From DASVBE01 sp036375995 (GTDB lineage Bacteria; Actinomycetota; Actinomycetes; Streptosporangiales; Streptosporangiaceae), in contig DASVBE010000095.1 of NCBI GenBank assembly GCA_036375995.1, positions 25,908 through 89,907 of the forward strand: a stretch of DNA of 64,000 nucleotides. The letters run 5' to 3'. The translations under genes were made by a program, and so were the position numbers. The notes under the pieces are model-generated. The model did not search any database. It was not told the DNA's origin and saw only the letters and a list, made by a program, of their open reading frames with translations. This document shows positions 18,024-26,046 of this stretch, one piece after another (position 1 is the first letter of the stretch; every line of letters begins with the position of its first letter).

Positions 18024-18647
18024 GTGAGCGCAACGCGGCAGGCCCGCCCAGCAGGCTCGCGGCTGCCTCGGCAGGCCCGCCGACGGCAGTTGCTCGGCGC
18101 GGCCCAGGAAGTGTTCGTTGCGCAGGGCTACCACGCAGCGGCCATGGACGACATCGCCGACCGCGCCGGGGTCAGCAAGCCCGTGCTGTACCAGCACTTC
18201 CCCGGCAAGCTCGAGCTCTACCTGGCGCTGCTGGACGAGAGCGCGGAGAAGCTCACCGCGATCGTCCGCGACGCGCTGTCCTCCACCACCGAGAACCGGG
18301 AGCGGGTGCCCGCCACGTTCCGGGCGTTCTTCGACTTCGTCGGCGACGAGGGCGAGGCGTTCCGGCTGGTGTTCGAGTCAGACCTGAGCAACGAGCCCGC
18401 GGTGCGGGCCAGGCTGGAGCGCAGCACGCACGAGTGCGCCAGCATGATCAGCCAGTTCATACGCGAAGACGCGGGCGTCGGCGAGGCCGAGGCGTACCTG
18501 CTCGGCATCGCGCTGGCCGGGATGGCCCAGGTCAGCTCCCGGTACTGGCTGAGCACCGGACGGGCGATCCCGCAGGATGCGGCCGAGCAGCTGCTGGCCC
18601 GCCTGGCCTGGCGAGGCATCAGCGGCTGGCCGATGACCGAGCGCTGA
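18024..18647 (+). CDS. TetR family transcriptional regulator
   Basis: A 207-residue repressor-type protein. The helix-turn-helix sits at residues ~20-65 (RQLLGAAQEVFVAQGYHAAAMDDIADRAGVSKPVLYQHF, quoted here in pieces: GYHAAAMDDIADRAG and SKPVLYQHFPGKLELY). The ligand-binding domain (AFFDFVGDEGEAFRLVFESD) resembles the regulator commonly found just upstream of DUF3107 in actinobacteria. GTG 18024 follows a purine-rich GGGGAGACAG ribosome-binding site. It precedes DUF3107 by 107 bp in the same direction. Ligand and targets unknown. Confidence 0.93.
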   Translation: MSATRQARPAGSRLPRQARRRQLLGAAQEVFVAQGYHAAAMDDIADRAGVSKPVLYQHFPGKLELYLALLDESAEKLTAIVRDALSSTTENRERVPATFRAFFDFVGDEGEAFRLVFESDLSNEPAVRARLERSTHECASMISQFIREDAGVGEAEAYLLGIALAGMAQVSSRYWLSTGRAIPQDAAEQLLARLAWRGISGWPMTER

Positions 18648-18754
18648 GCCGCGGCCGGAGTGGCGTTTCGCTCGCGGCGTAGCTGATCGAAGGCGGACGG
18701 GAGTCTCCCGGCCACGGACCGGGGTTAGCCTCGAAACGAGGCGAGAGGAGTGCC

Positions 18755-18976
18755 GTGGAAGTCAAGATCGGTATCCAGAACGTGGCCCGGGAGCTCGTGG
18801 TCGAAACCACCACGACGTACGAGGAAGTCGAGGCCGCCCTGGCCGCGGCGGTGAAGGCCGAGGCGGGCATCTTCATCCTGCAGGACGAGAAGGGCCGCCG
18901 GGTCATGGTGCCGGCCGACAAGATCGCTTACGTCGAGTACTCCGGCTCCGAGTCCCGCCGCGTCGGCTTCGGCTGA
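18755..18976 (+). CDS. DUF3107 domain-containing protein
   Basis: A 73-residue protein (MEVKIGIQNVARELVVE..., ending RRVGFG) matching the small, highly conserved actinobacterial DUF3107 family. It is predicted cytosolic with an alpha/beta fold; the TTTYEEVEAAL helix and VPADKIAYVEY strand are typical. GTG start with GAGAGGAG 5 nt upstream. Function unknown; its constant position near a ferritin-like protein and a DEAD-box helicase in actinobacteria is retained here. Confidence 0.93.
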   Translation: MEVKIGIQNVARELVVETTTTYEEVEAALAAAVKAEAGIFILQDEKGRRVMVPADKIAYVEYSGSESRRVGFG

Positions 18977-19010
18977 GCAGAGAGTCATCCCGATCCTGGC
19001 TAAGCCTTAA

Positions 19011-19066
19011 CCGCCGGCGCAGCCGGCCCACCGAGGGACGGCCGGCGGAGCCAGCAGTACTGGCTC
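19011..19066. terminator. Hairpins between convergent DUF3107 and ferritin-like genes
   Basis: Two stems lie 35-90 bp after the DUF3107 stop: CCGCCGGC (19011-19018) pairing with GCCGGCGG (19041-19048), then the perfect GAGCCAG-CAGTA-CTGGCTC (19048-19066). There is no T tract, which is usual in high-GC actinomycetes. The rest of the 206-bp spacer is purine-rich (AGGAGCG-type) and gene-free. Confidence 0.5.
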
Positions 19067-19182
19067 GTGGCGGGCCGCGGCGCTGTTTTCCTGACGAGCG
19101 ATGAGGCGCGACGAAGGAGCGCCGAGGGAGCGAGGAGGGAAGGCAGCGCCTTCCAGCGGCCTGGAGCGAGCGGCTAGCACAG

Positions 19183-19848
19183 CTAGGGTTCCAGGCCCAG
19201 GGCAGCCATCCGGCGGGCGTGGGCGTCGGTGAGGTCGGCGAACATCCGGCCTATGTCGCCCAGGCTGGCCGAGCCGCCGGTGAGCAGCCGGGCCAGCGGG
19301 GCGCGCTCGGCGGCCACCCGCTGCGCCTGGCCGAGCGCTTCGCCGACCAGGCGGCGTGCCCACAGCGCGAGCCGTCCGGCCACCCGGGGGTCGGCCTCGA
19401 TCGCCGCCCGGACCCGGGCTATGACGAATCCGGCGTACCCGGTGTCCGCCAGCACGTCGGCGACCAGGGCCTTGGTCTCCGGGTCCAGCAGGCCGGCGAC
19501 CTGGCCGTAGAAGTCGGCCGCCACCCCGGCGCCTACGTACGCCTTGACCAGGCCCTCCAGCCAGTCAGCCGGCACGGTGCGGGCGTGGAACGCGTCGATC
19601 GCGGCCATGAACGGCTGCATGGCCAGGGCGGGATCCGCGGCGGACCGCTCGATCCGCGCCCGGGCCAGCTGGAAGTGCCCGAACTCGGCCACCGCCAGGC
19701 CGGCCAGGGCCGCCTTGTCGTCGATTGACTCGGCCAGCGCCGCATCTTCCGACATCCGGAAGAACGCCGTCAGCGAGCCGTAGGCGAGAAGCCCCAGCAG
19801 GTCGATGACCCCATCGGCGGCAGGCGCCGGGATGTCTGCAGCCGTCAC
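19183..19848 (-). CDS. Ferritin-like fold protein (MiaE-like / ferritin-like domain)
   Basis: A 221-residue all-helical protein of the ferritin-like fold group found in actinobacteria next to the DEAD-box helicase. Motifs: VIDLLGLLAYGSLTAFFRMSE at the N-terminus, EFGHFQLARARIE (an ExxH di-iron-type motif) near residue 65, and LVGEALGQAQRVAAERAPL near the C-terminus, where the second ExxH would be expected but reads E-A-L-G-Q. GTG 19848 is chosen because residues upstream of it are not conserved-looking. Whether it binds iron is unclear. Gene is divergent from the helicase across a 360-bp region. Confidence 0.82.
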   Translation of the reverse strand: MTAADIPAPAADGVIDLLGLLAYGSLTAFFRMSEDAALAESIDDKAALAGLAVAEFGHFQLARARIERSAADPALAMQPFMAAIDAFHARTVPADWLEGLVKAYVGAGVAADFYGQVAGLLDPETKALVADVLADTGYAGFVIARVRAAIEADPRVAGRLALWARRLVGEALGQAQRVAAERAPLARLLTGGSASLGDIGRMFADLTDAHARRMAALGLEP

Positions 19849-20208
19849 GCTGGCAGCGTAACAACGGGACGCCCCGCCGAGGGCCCGCGCGCGCAGCAGG
19901 CCTGCGCCGATCACGCTTTGCTAGACTGCCGGTATCCGCTGCAGGAATGCGGTAAGCCCCCGGGCGCGTTCTTGTGGATGTCGTGAACTTTGTGACAGCT
20001 GGCACGGTGTCCGCCGGAAGCCGGTGATTGCTCAGGTGCCACTACCGGCACCCTCCGCGAGCATCCGGCCCGCGCCGCGCCAGGGCTGGCAGGCCCATTC
20101 TGCCAGCGGAGACTTGTGCTTAACCCGCGCTGGAGACGCCGGGCGCGCCAATGCGCCCAGCGGCCGCGGGCCCACTGATGGAGGCTGGAAGCCCTGACTA
20201 CCGAGATA
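19849..20208 (+). promoter_or_regulatory. 360-bp divergent region with hairpin-rich leader of the DEAD-box helicase
   Basis: No gene is seen here. A -10-like TAGACT occurs at about 19922-19927 on the plus strand, roughly 285 bp before the helicase start, which would give a long 5' leader. Within the leader two perfect stems are present: CTGGCAG-(7 nt)-CTGCCAG at 20086-20106 and GGGCGC-GCCAAT-GCGCCC at 20141-20158, the latter also overlapping a wider CGCTGG..CCAGCG pairing. RNA-helicase mRNAs with structured leaders that respond to cold or to the helicase itself are known in other bacteria; here that role is inference. Confidence 0.4.
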
Positions 20209-22002
20209 GTGCATAACGTGCCGGGCGAGGACCCGGCACTTCCCGACAATCCGACCGCCGGCGGCCCCGCCGCCGATGAGCTCAGCGGTTTCGCGCCGCC
20301 GAGCGACACCGCTGACCTGACCCCGGCCACCAGCCACGGCACCGCCCTGGTGACCGTCGTGACCGCCCGGGCGGCGGCACCGGACGCCGCAGTACCCCCC
20401 GTGCCCGCCCAGCCGGCCGAGCAGACCTTCGCCGAGCTCGGGGTGACCGAGGGCATCTGCGCCGCGCTGGCCGACGCCGGGATCCTCACCGCGTTCCCGA
20501 TCCAGTCGCTGGCCCTGCCCATCGCGCTGGCCGGCCAGGACATCATCGGCCAGGCCCGCACCGGCACCGGCAAGACCCTGGCCTTCGGCATCCCGCTGAT
20601 CGAGCAACTGAGCCGGTCCGGCACCCGGACGCCGAAGGCGCCACGGGCGCTGGTCGTGGTGCCGACCCGGGAGCTGGCCATCCAGGTCGCCGAGGACCTG
20701 CGCACCGCCGGGGCCCGGTCCGGCCTCCGCGTGGTGACGCTGTACGGCGGCCGCGCCTACGAGCCGCAGATCGAAGCGCTGGCCTCGGTCGACATCGTGG
20801 TCAGCACCCCGGGCCGGCTGCTCGACCTGGAGCGGCAGCGCCACCTGGACCTGTCCCAGACCGGCGCGCTGGTGCTGGACGAGGCCGACAAGATGCTCGA
20901 CCTGGGTTTCCTGCCGGACGTCGAGCGGATCCTGCGGCTTACCCCGCCGAACCGGCAGACCATGCTGTTCTCCGCCACGATGCCCGGCGAAATTGTCACC
21001 CTGGCCCGGCGGCATCTGCGCCGGCCCACGCACGTGCGGGCCGAGCAGCACGACGAGCCGGCCAGCGTGCCCACCACCGAGCAGCACGTGTTCCGCGCCC
21101 ACCAGATGGACAAGATCGAGGTGCTGGCCCGGCTGCTGCAGGCCGAGGGCCGTGGCCTGACGATCGTGTTCTGCCGGACCAAGAGGTCCGCCGACCAGGT
21201 GGCCGGGGCACTGACCACGCGCGGCTTCGCCGCCGCGGCGGTGCACGGCGACCTGGGCCAGGGCCAGCGCGAGCGAGCTATGCGGGCGTTCCGCAACGGC
21301 AAGGTCGACGTGCTGGTGGCCACCGACGTGGCCGCCCGAGGCCTGGACGTCGACGACGTCACGCACGTGGTGAACTACGAGTGCCCCGAGGACGACAAGG
21401 CTTACCTGCACCGGATCGGCCGGACCGGCCGGGCCGGCCGGTCCGGCGTGGCGGTCACCTTCGTGGACTGGCACGACCTGCAGCGGTGGAAGCTGATCAG
21501 CGACACCCTCGGGCTCGACAAGCCGGAGCCCGCGGAGACCTACTCGACCTCCGATCACCTGTTCAGCGCGCTGAACATCCCGGCCGGCGTGACCGGCGTG
21601 CTGCCCCGCGCCCAGCGGGAGAGGGCCGGCCTGGACGCCGAGGAACTCGAGGACATCGGCGAGACCGGGAAGACCCGGTCGCAGGCCGGGCATGGCAGCG
21701 GGCACGACCGTGGCGGTCGCGGCGGCCGCGGCGCAGACGGCGGCCGGGAGCCGGTCCGGCGCAGCAGCCGGGTCCGGCGCCGGACCCGGGGCGGCGCGCC
21801 GCTGACCGGCCACGGCGACGGGGACGACAGCACGTCTTCGCCGGCGGCGGACGGCAACGTCACGGTGGCGGCCGGGGAGCCGGCCAGGCCCGGGGCGGGC
21901 GCCGACGGCCAGGCCGCCCCGGCGCGGCGCCGCCGTCGCCGGCCGCGCGGCTCCGGGTCCCGCCCGGCCAGTGCGCCCCAGCCCAGTGGTGACATTCAGT
22001 AA
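20209..22002 (+). CDS. DEAD-box ATP-dependent RNA helicase
   Basis: RNA-unwinding ATPase of 597 residues. The Q motif (TFAELGVTE..AFPIQSLALP) precedes motif I ARTGTGKT; motif Ia is VVPTRELAIQV, motif II VLDEADKMLDLGF, motif III SAT, motif V ATDVAARGLDV and motif VI HRIGRTGRAGRSG. The N-terminal ~70 residues are a disordered Ala/Pro/Thr leader, and the last ~100 are Gly/Arg-rich, ending in a polybasic segment, suited to RNA binding. GTG 20209 is used; the best Shine-Dalgarno (GGAGG at 20180-20184) is 9 nt before an in-frame CTG at 20194, so initiation five codons earlier is possible. Likely role in ribosome or mRNA remodelling. Confidence 0.95.
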   Translation: MHNVPGEDPALPDNPTAGGPAADELSGFAPPSDTADLTPATSHGTALVTVVTARAAAPDAAVPPVPAQPAEQTFAELGVTEGICAALADAGILTAFPIQSLALPIALAGQDIIGQARTGTGKTLAFGIPLIEQLSRSGTRTPKAPRALVVVPTRELAIQVAEDLRTAGARSGLRVVTLYGGRAYEPQIEALASVDIVVSTPGRLLDLERQRHLDLSQTGALVLDEADKMLDLGFLPDVERILRLTPPNRQTMLFSATMPGEIVTLARRHLRRPTHVRAEQHDEPASVPTTEQHVFRAHQMDKIEVLARLLQAEGRGLTIVFCRTKRSADQVAGALTTRGFAAAAVHGDLGQGQRERAMRAFRNGKVDVLVATDVAARGLDVDDVTHVVNYECPEDDKAYLHRIGRTGRAGRSGVAVTFVDWHDLQRWKLISDTLGLDKPEPAETYSTSDHLFSALNIPAGVTGVLPRAQRERAGLDAEELEDIGETGKTRSQAGHGSGHDRGGRGGRGADGGREPVRRSSRVRRRTRGGAPLTGHGDGDDSTSSPAADGNVTVAAGEPARPGAGADGQAAPARRRRRRPRGSGSRPASAPQPSGDIQ

Positions 22003-22074
22003 CAACCGCAGTCAGTGATGAGCCGGTCGCGGGGCGCTGAAATCCGGGTGATATCTGCGGATTCTGGTGCATCC

Positions 22075-22093
22075 ACCGGCATTATCTGCCGGT
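22075..22093. promoter_or_regulatory. Perfect inverted repeat upstream of hydrolase gene
   Basis: ACCGGCA-TTATC-TGCCGGT, 7-bp arms and 5-bp spacer, ends 22 bp before the GTG start of the alpha/beta hydrolase. The AT-rich spacer in a GC-rich background suggests a promoter-overlapping operator, although it could also be a helicase terminator hairpin. No regulator can be named. Confidence 0.4.
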
Positions 22094-22115
22094 TCGGCGG
22101 GTAAGCTGCGCACCC

Positions 22116-23171
22116 GTGAGCACTCCACGGGCGCTCGATCTGCCCGACCGAGTACGGAAGGTCACGATCGAGACCGGCCGGGGGTCCTTCGCCGCCCTGG
22201 AGGCCATGCCCGGCCGCGGGGTCTGCGAGCGGCGGCCCGCCGTGCTGGTGCCTGGCTATACCGGCAGCAAGGAAGATTTCCTCGCCGTGCTGCAGCCGCT
22301 GGCCGCGGCCGGCCGCCGGGTGGTGGCCATCGACCTGCGCGGCCAGTACGAGACCGCGGCGGCGGCCAGCCCGGCGGGGTACGCGCCGGACGCGCTGGCC
22401 GCCGACGTCATCGCGGTGGCCGCCGAGGTCAGCCAGCAGGACGGCGGCGTGCACCTGGTCGGCCACTCGTTCGGCGGGCTGATTGCCCGGCAGGCGGCGC
22501 TGGCCCCGGGACCCGGGTTCTGCTCGCTGACGCTGCTCGGCTCGGGCCCGGCCGGCCTGAGTGGAGCGCGGGCCGAGGCGGTCCAGTCCCTGCTGGCCCA
22601 GCTCACCGGGGACCGGCCAGAGCAGCTCCCGCAGCGGATCGCCCAGATCTGGGAGCACCACCTGGAGCCGCAGGCAACCGCCGAGGGCGTGCCCATGCCG
22701 ATCATCGGCTTCCTGCGCGACCGGCTGATCCGGACCAGCGCGGCAGGCCTGATCGCGATGGGCGAGTACCTGCTGGCCGCGCCGGACCGGACCGCCGCGC
22801 TGGCCGAGCTGAGCAGCGCGCCGGTGCTCGTGCTGTACGGAGAGAACGACGACGCCTGGCCGCCTGAGGTACAGGACCAGATGGCCAAGCGGCTCGGCGC
22901 GGAGCGGGTATGCATCCCGGCGGCCGCGCATTCACCCGCGGTGGAGGCCCCGGAGACCACGGCCGGCACGCTGACCGCGTTCTGGAACTCGGCCGAGGCC
23001 GCGGACCGGCGCCGCCGGGCCGGTTCCGATCAGGAGCCCGCCGGCGGGGCGTCCGCGGCGTCCTCCGGGCGGGCCGGGGCTGGCACCGATGGGGCCGGCA
23101 ACGGCGGAGCGGGCCGGGCCGGGTCCGGCCGGGTGAACTCGTCGGCCAGCCCGTCCCACGGCCGTCGCTGA
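22116..23171 (+). CDS. Alpha/beta hydrolase
   Basis: A 351-residue alpha/beta hydrolase. VLVPGYTGSKEDFLAVL is the oxyanion-hole region, LVGHSFGGLIARQAAL the G-H-S-F-G nucleophile elbow, VLVLYGENDDAWPPEVQ carries the acid, and IPAAAHSPAVEAPE the catalytic His. The last ~60 residues are a Ser/Gly/Ala-rich disordered tail. That tail is encoded in DNA that also encodes, on the other strand, the disordered tail of the RecB-like nuclease: the two genes overlap tail to tail by 142 bp. This hydrolase is regularly found beside the helicase and nuclease in actinobacteria. Substrate unknown. Confidence 0.9.
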   Translation: MSTPRALDLPDRVRKVTIETGRGSFAALEAMPGRGVCERRPAVLVPGYTGSKEDFLAVLQPLAAAGRRVVAIDLRGQYETAAAASPAGYAPDALAADVIAVAAEVSQQDGGVHLVGHSFGGLIARQAALAPGPGFCSLTLLGSGPAGLSGARAEAVQSLLAQLTGDRPEQLPQRIAQIWEHHLEPQATAEGVPMPIIGFLRDRLIRTSAAGLIAMGEYLLAAPDRTAALAELSSAPVLVLYGENDDAWPPEVQDQMAKRLGAERVCIPAAAHSPAVEAPETTAGTLTAFWNSAEAADRRRRAGSDQEPAGGASAASSGRAGAGTDGAGNGGAGRAGSGRVNSSASPSHGRR

Positions 23172-24007
23172 TCGGCGGCGGCCTGGCCCTCGGGGCAGTG
23201 CGCACGGAAGTCACACCAGCCGCAGGCCGGCCCGGTCTGCGGCGGGAACACCCGGTCGAGCCCGGCCGGGCCGGCCCGGTAGCTCTCGTCGGCCGCGGCG
23301 CACTCCTCGGCGATGTCCTCGGCCCGGGACAGGTGCCGCTGCAGCGACTCCGGGGTGTGCGTCCAGCCGATCACCGTGCCCAGGGTGACCTGGTGCAGTT
23401 CCACGCGGTAGCAGGGCTGCCGCAGCACCCGGCCCGCGGCCAGCGCGTACAGCGCCAGGGCCAGTGAGCTGCGGGCGTCGTCGGTGGTCAGCGGGCGCCG
23501 CCCGGTCTTGTAGTCGACCACGACCAGCTCGGTAGCCAGGCCCGGGCCGTCCGCCGCGCCGGGGCCGGCCGGGCGGCGGTCCAGCCGGTCGATCCGGCCG
23601 GACAGCGCGATCACGTCCGTGCGGGTGGCCACGGTCCGCTCCACCCCGGCCGGCTCGGCCGCCGGGTCGAGCCCCGCGGTGTACTGCTCGACGATCTCGC
23701 GGGCCCACTCCCGGCACGCATCGGACTGCGCCTGACCAGCGTAACCCTCACTAATCCAGCCGTCGGTGAGCAGCCGCCCAGCGGCGCCCGGGCGGCGCTC
23801 CGAGCGGGGCAGCCGCCACCAGCCCGCGAGCGCGTTGTGCACGCTTGCGCCCAGGCTGTTGTGCGCCCACGGCGGGCCCTTGGGCGGCGGCGGCCGGTCC
23901 AGGTAGGTCATCCGGTACCGGCGCGGGCAGTCCAGCCAGGTGCTCAGCCGGGTCGGCGTGCACGGGTACAGCCGCCGCGGCATGCCCTCGAAGCCGAGCT
24001 GCTCCAC
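23030..24007 (-). CDS. RecB family exonuclease-like PD-(D/E)XK nuclease
   Basis: A 325-residue nuclease-domain protein of the Cas4/RecB C-terminal type. SPTRLSTWLDCPRRYRMTYL (here TPTRLSTWLDCPRRYRM) is the N-terminal Fe-S/nuclease start, the catalytic core is RTDVIALSGRIDRLD followed by ELVVVDYKTGRRPL (D..D-Y-K), and the C-terminal CGWCDFRAHCPEG supplies the last cysteines. Together with the N-terminal Cys this makes a probable 4Fe-4S cluster. GTG start. It follows the metallo-beta-lactamase gene by 15 bp and overlaps the convergent hydrolase. Its role is presumably DNA processing or repair; no AddA/RecC-like partner is adjacent. Confidence 0.9.
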   Translation of the reverse strand: MEQLGFEGMPRRLYPCTPTRLSTWLDCPRRYRMTYLDRPPPPKGPPWAHNSLGASVHNALAGWWRLPRSERRPGAAGRLLTDGWISEGYAGQAQSDACREWAREIVEQYTAGLDPAAEPAGVERTVATRTDVIALSGRIDRLDRRPAGPGAADGPGLATELVVVDYKTGRRPLTTDDARSSLALALYALAAGRVLRQPCYRVELHQVTLGTVIGWTHTPESLQRHLSRAEDIAEECAAADESYRAGPAGLDRVFPPQTGPACGWCDFRAHCPEGQAAADQRRPWDGLADEFTRPDPARPAPPLPAPSVPAPARPEDAADAPPAGS

Positions 24008-24022
24008 TAGGACACGGCCCCG

Positions 24023-24655
24023 TCAGTCCTCGTCGTCGTCCGGGCCGGCGGCCAGGCCGGCGTCCGGCCCGGCGGAGACCCAGGAGTCGAAGTTCTTCTC
24101 CGCGGCGGCGACGGTGAACTCCGGGCCGTGCCCGGGCAGCACCCGGGTCTCCGGCGCCAGCGTGAGCAGGTTCTCGCCAATCGAGCTCAGCTGGCGCGCG
24201 AAGTTGGAGAAGCCGTCATCGCTGGTCACCAGGCCGTCGGCGGCCAGCAGGTCACCGCAGAAGACGGCGTCGAGCTCCTCGCAGTACAGGCACACCGAGC
24301 CCGCGCTGTGCCCGGGGGTGTGCAGCACCTCGAGGGTGACGTCGGCCACCTCGAACACGCCGCCGTCCTCGATCTCGATGTCCGGGTCGTGGCGGCCGTG
24401 CACCTCGCGCCAGGACAGCCGGTCCGCGTTGTGGACGGCGACCGGGGCCTCGTCCCGATCGGCGACCTCGAACGCCGCGGTGGCGTGCCCGGCGTGGCCG
24501 TGCGTGCAGATCACGGCGAGGATCTCGCGCTCGCCGGCGGCGGCCAGCACGGCCTCGGCGTCGGTGCCGGGGTCCACGACGATGACTTCCTCGTCGTCCC
24601 CGATGATCCAGGTGTTCACCCCGGCGGTGACCACCTGGTCAATGCGGGCTGCCAT
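24023..24655 (-). CDS. Metallo-beta-lactamase fold protein with altered metal motif
   Basis: A 210-residue glyoxalase-II-like protein. NTWIIGDDEEVIVVDPGTD begins the fold; the metal motif at residues 51-57 reads THGHAGH instead of THxHxDH, so the second-site Asp ligand is a Gly. The remaining ligands are present: His in VLHTPGHSAGS, the bridging Asp in VFCGDLLAA and His in VLPGHGPEF. The C-terminus is acidic (GPDDDED). ATG 24655 is preceded by GGCAGGA; an upstream ATG adds residues without family character. It is the middle gene of a leftward PHP > MBL > RecB-like unit. Hydrolysis of a thioester or phosphoester is the family expectation, but the missing ligand makes activity doubtful. Confidence 0.88.
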   Translation of the reverse strand: MAARIDQVVTAGVNTWIIGDDEEVIVVDPGTDAEAVLAAAGEREILAVICTHGHAGHATAAFEVADRDEAPVAVHNADRLSWREVHGRHDPDIEIEDGGVFEVADVTLEVLHTPGHSAGSVCLYCEELDAVFCGDLLAADGLVTSDDGFSNFARQLSSIGENLLTLAPETRVLPGHGPEFTVAAAEKNFDSWVSAGPDAGLAAGPDDDED

Positions 24656-24713
24656 GCGGTCCTGCCTTTCCTGCCCGGTGCGCGGGCCCATTGTCTCAGG
24701 CGGCGGGAATGGC

Positions 24714-25562
24714 TCAGCGCCCCGTTTCCGGAACAGCGCCGGTAGCCAGCGAAATCAGGCGTTCGTACTGATGCGGCGCGATGGTATCGCAGCCGATCCG
24801 GTCTCCGGTCTGCGTCCCGTGATCGTCGCTGCCGCCGGTGGCCACCAGACCGAGATCGGCGGCCAGCGCGGCCAGCGCAGCCTGGTCTTCCGCGGTGTGC
24901 TCGGGGTGGCTGACCTCGATCCCGGCCAGCCCGGCCGCGGCAAGCGCCGCGATCGACTCGTCACTCATCCGCAGGGCCCGGCCCCCGGTGCGCGGATGGG
25001 CCAGCACGGCCACCCCGCCCGCGCCGCGGACCAGGCCGACCGCATCCGCCGGGTCGGGGGCGTGGCGGGTCACATGCGCCCGGCCGCCATGACCCAGCCA
25101 CTGCGGGCCGAAGGCCTCGTCCCAGGTGCGCACCGCCCCGACGGCCAGCAGGACGCGGGCGATGTGCGGACGGCCCACCACCCCGCCGCCCGCCATCGCG
25201 GTGACCTGCTCCCAGGTCACCGGAACGCCGAGGTCCACCAGGCGGGCGACCACGGCCCGGGCCCGCTGCTGCCGGCCCGCGCGGATCCGCGCGCACTCGG
25301 CGGCCAGCCGTGGCTCGTCCGGGTCGAACAGGTAGGCCAGCAGGTGCACGCTGCGGCCGTCCTGGCGGCAGGACATCTCCATCCCGGGGATCAGGGTCAG
25401 CCCGGCGGGCAGGAACTGACGGGCCGGGGCGTGCCCGGTCACCGTGTCATGGTCGGTCAGCGCAACCGCGTCCAGCCCGGCCGCGCGGGCCCTGGCCATC
25501 ACCTCGGCGGGCGGCCGGGTACCGTCGGAGGCGTTGCTGTGACAGTGCAGGTCGGCGCGCAC
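24714..25562 (-). CDS. PHP domain metal-dependent phosphoesterase
   Basis: A 282-residue PHP-domain protein (polymerase and histidinol phosphatase fold). Metal-binding motifs are visible in order: RADLHCHSNASDGTRPP (HxH), VALTDHDTVTG, GMEMSC (E), VVGRPHIARVL, AVLAHP and the terminal GGSDDHG. This layout matches YciV/RNase-AM-like PHP enzymes acting on small phosphoesters or short oligonucleotides. GTG start directly before the first strand. It heads a leftward operon with the MBL-fold gene (58 bp) and the RecB-like nuclease, and is divergent from the NUDIX gene across only 21 bp. Confidence 0.92.
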   Translation of the reverse strand: MRADLHCHSNASDGTRPPAEVMARARAAGLDAVALTDHDTVTGHAPARQFLPAGLTLIPGMEMSCRQDGRSVHLLAYLFDPDEPRLAAECARIRAGRQQRARAVVARLVDLGVPVTWEQVTAMAGGGVVGRPHIARVLLAVGAVRTWDEAFGPQWLGHGGRAHVTRHAPDPADAVGLVRGAGGVAVLAHPRTGGRALRMSDESIAALAAAGLAGIEVSHPEHTAEDQAALAALAADLGLVATGGSDDHGTQTGDRIGCDTIAPHQYERLISLATGAVPETGR

Positions 25563-25583
25563 GCAAGGACTTTAGCCTGACCA

Positions 25584-26021
25584 ATGGACCATACTGGCCG
25601 CGTGACAGGGCGCTCGGTGCCGTGCGTGGGGGCGGTGATCACCGACGCGGCGGGCCGGCTGCTGCTGATCCAGCGCGGGCACGACCCGGGCCGCGGGCTG
25701 TGGTCGATCCCTGGCGGCCGGGTCGAGGACGGCGAGACCGACGCGGCGGCGCTGGTCCGCGAGGTTCGCGAGGAGACCGGGCTGCAGGTCACCGCGGGCC
25801 CGCTGGCCGGCATGGTGACAAGGCCGGGCGGGAACGGCACCACGTTCGAGATCCGCGACTACGCCGCGGTGATCACCGGCGGCACGCTGGCCGCCGGTGA
25901 CGACGCGGCAGACGTGCGGTGGGCCAGCCCGGTGGAACTGGACCGGATGGAGGCCAGGGCGCAGCTGAGCCCCGGGCTGCTGGCCGCGCTGCGGTCCTGG
26001 GGCGTGGTCGGCCCGGCGTAG
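25584..26021 (+). CDS. NUDIX hydrolase
   Basis: A 145-residue pyrophosphohydrolase with a complete Nudix box, GGRVEDGETDAAALVREV followed by REETGL, spanning residues ~48-70. The flanking strands (CVGAVITDAAGRLLLIQRG) are typical of ADP-ribose/NTP pyrophosphatases of the MutT-like group. Its start lies 21 bp from the divergent PHP gene, so their promoters must overlap. Substrate not predictable. Confidence 0.92.
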   Translation: MDHTGRVTGRSVPCVGAVITDAAGRLLLIQRGHDPGRGLWSIPGGRVEDGETDAAALVREVREETGLQVTAGPLAGMVTRPGGNGTTFEIRDYAAVITGGTLAAGDDAADVRWASPVELDRMEARAQLSPGLLAALRSWGVVGPA

Positions 26022-26046
26022 CGCGGCCGGCGGGCACGGGGGCCGG

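Noticed and set aside
20032..22005. 657-codon open frame antisense to the DEAD-box helicase
   Set aside because: Composition is typical of antisense of GC-rich coding DNA, and the plus strand encodes all helicase motifs.
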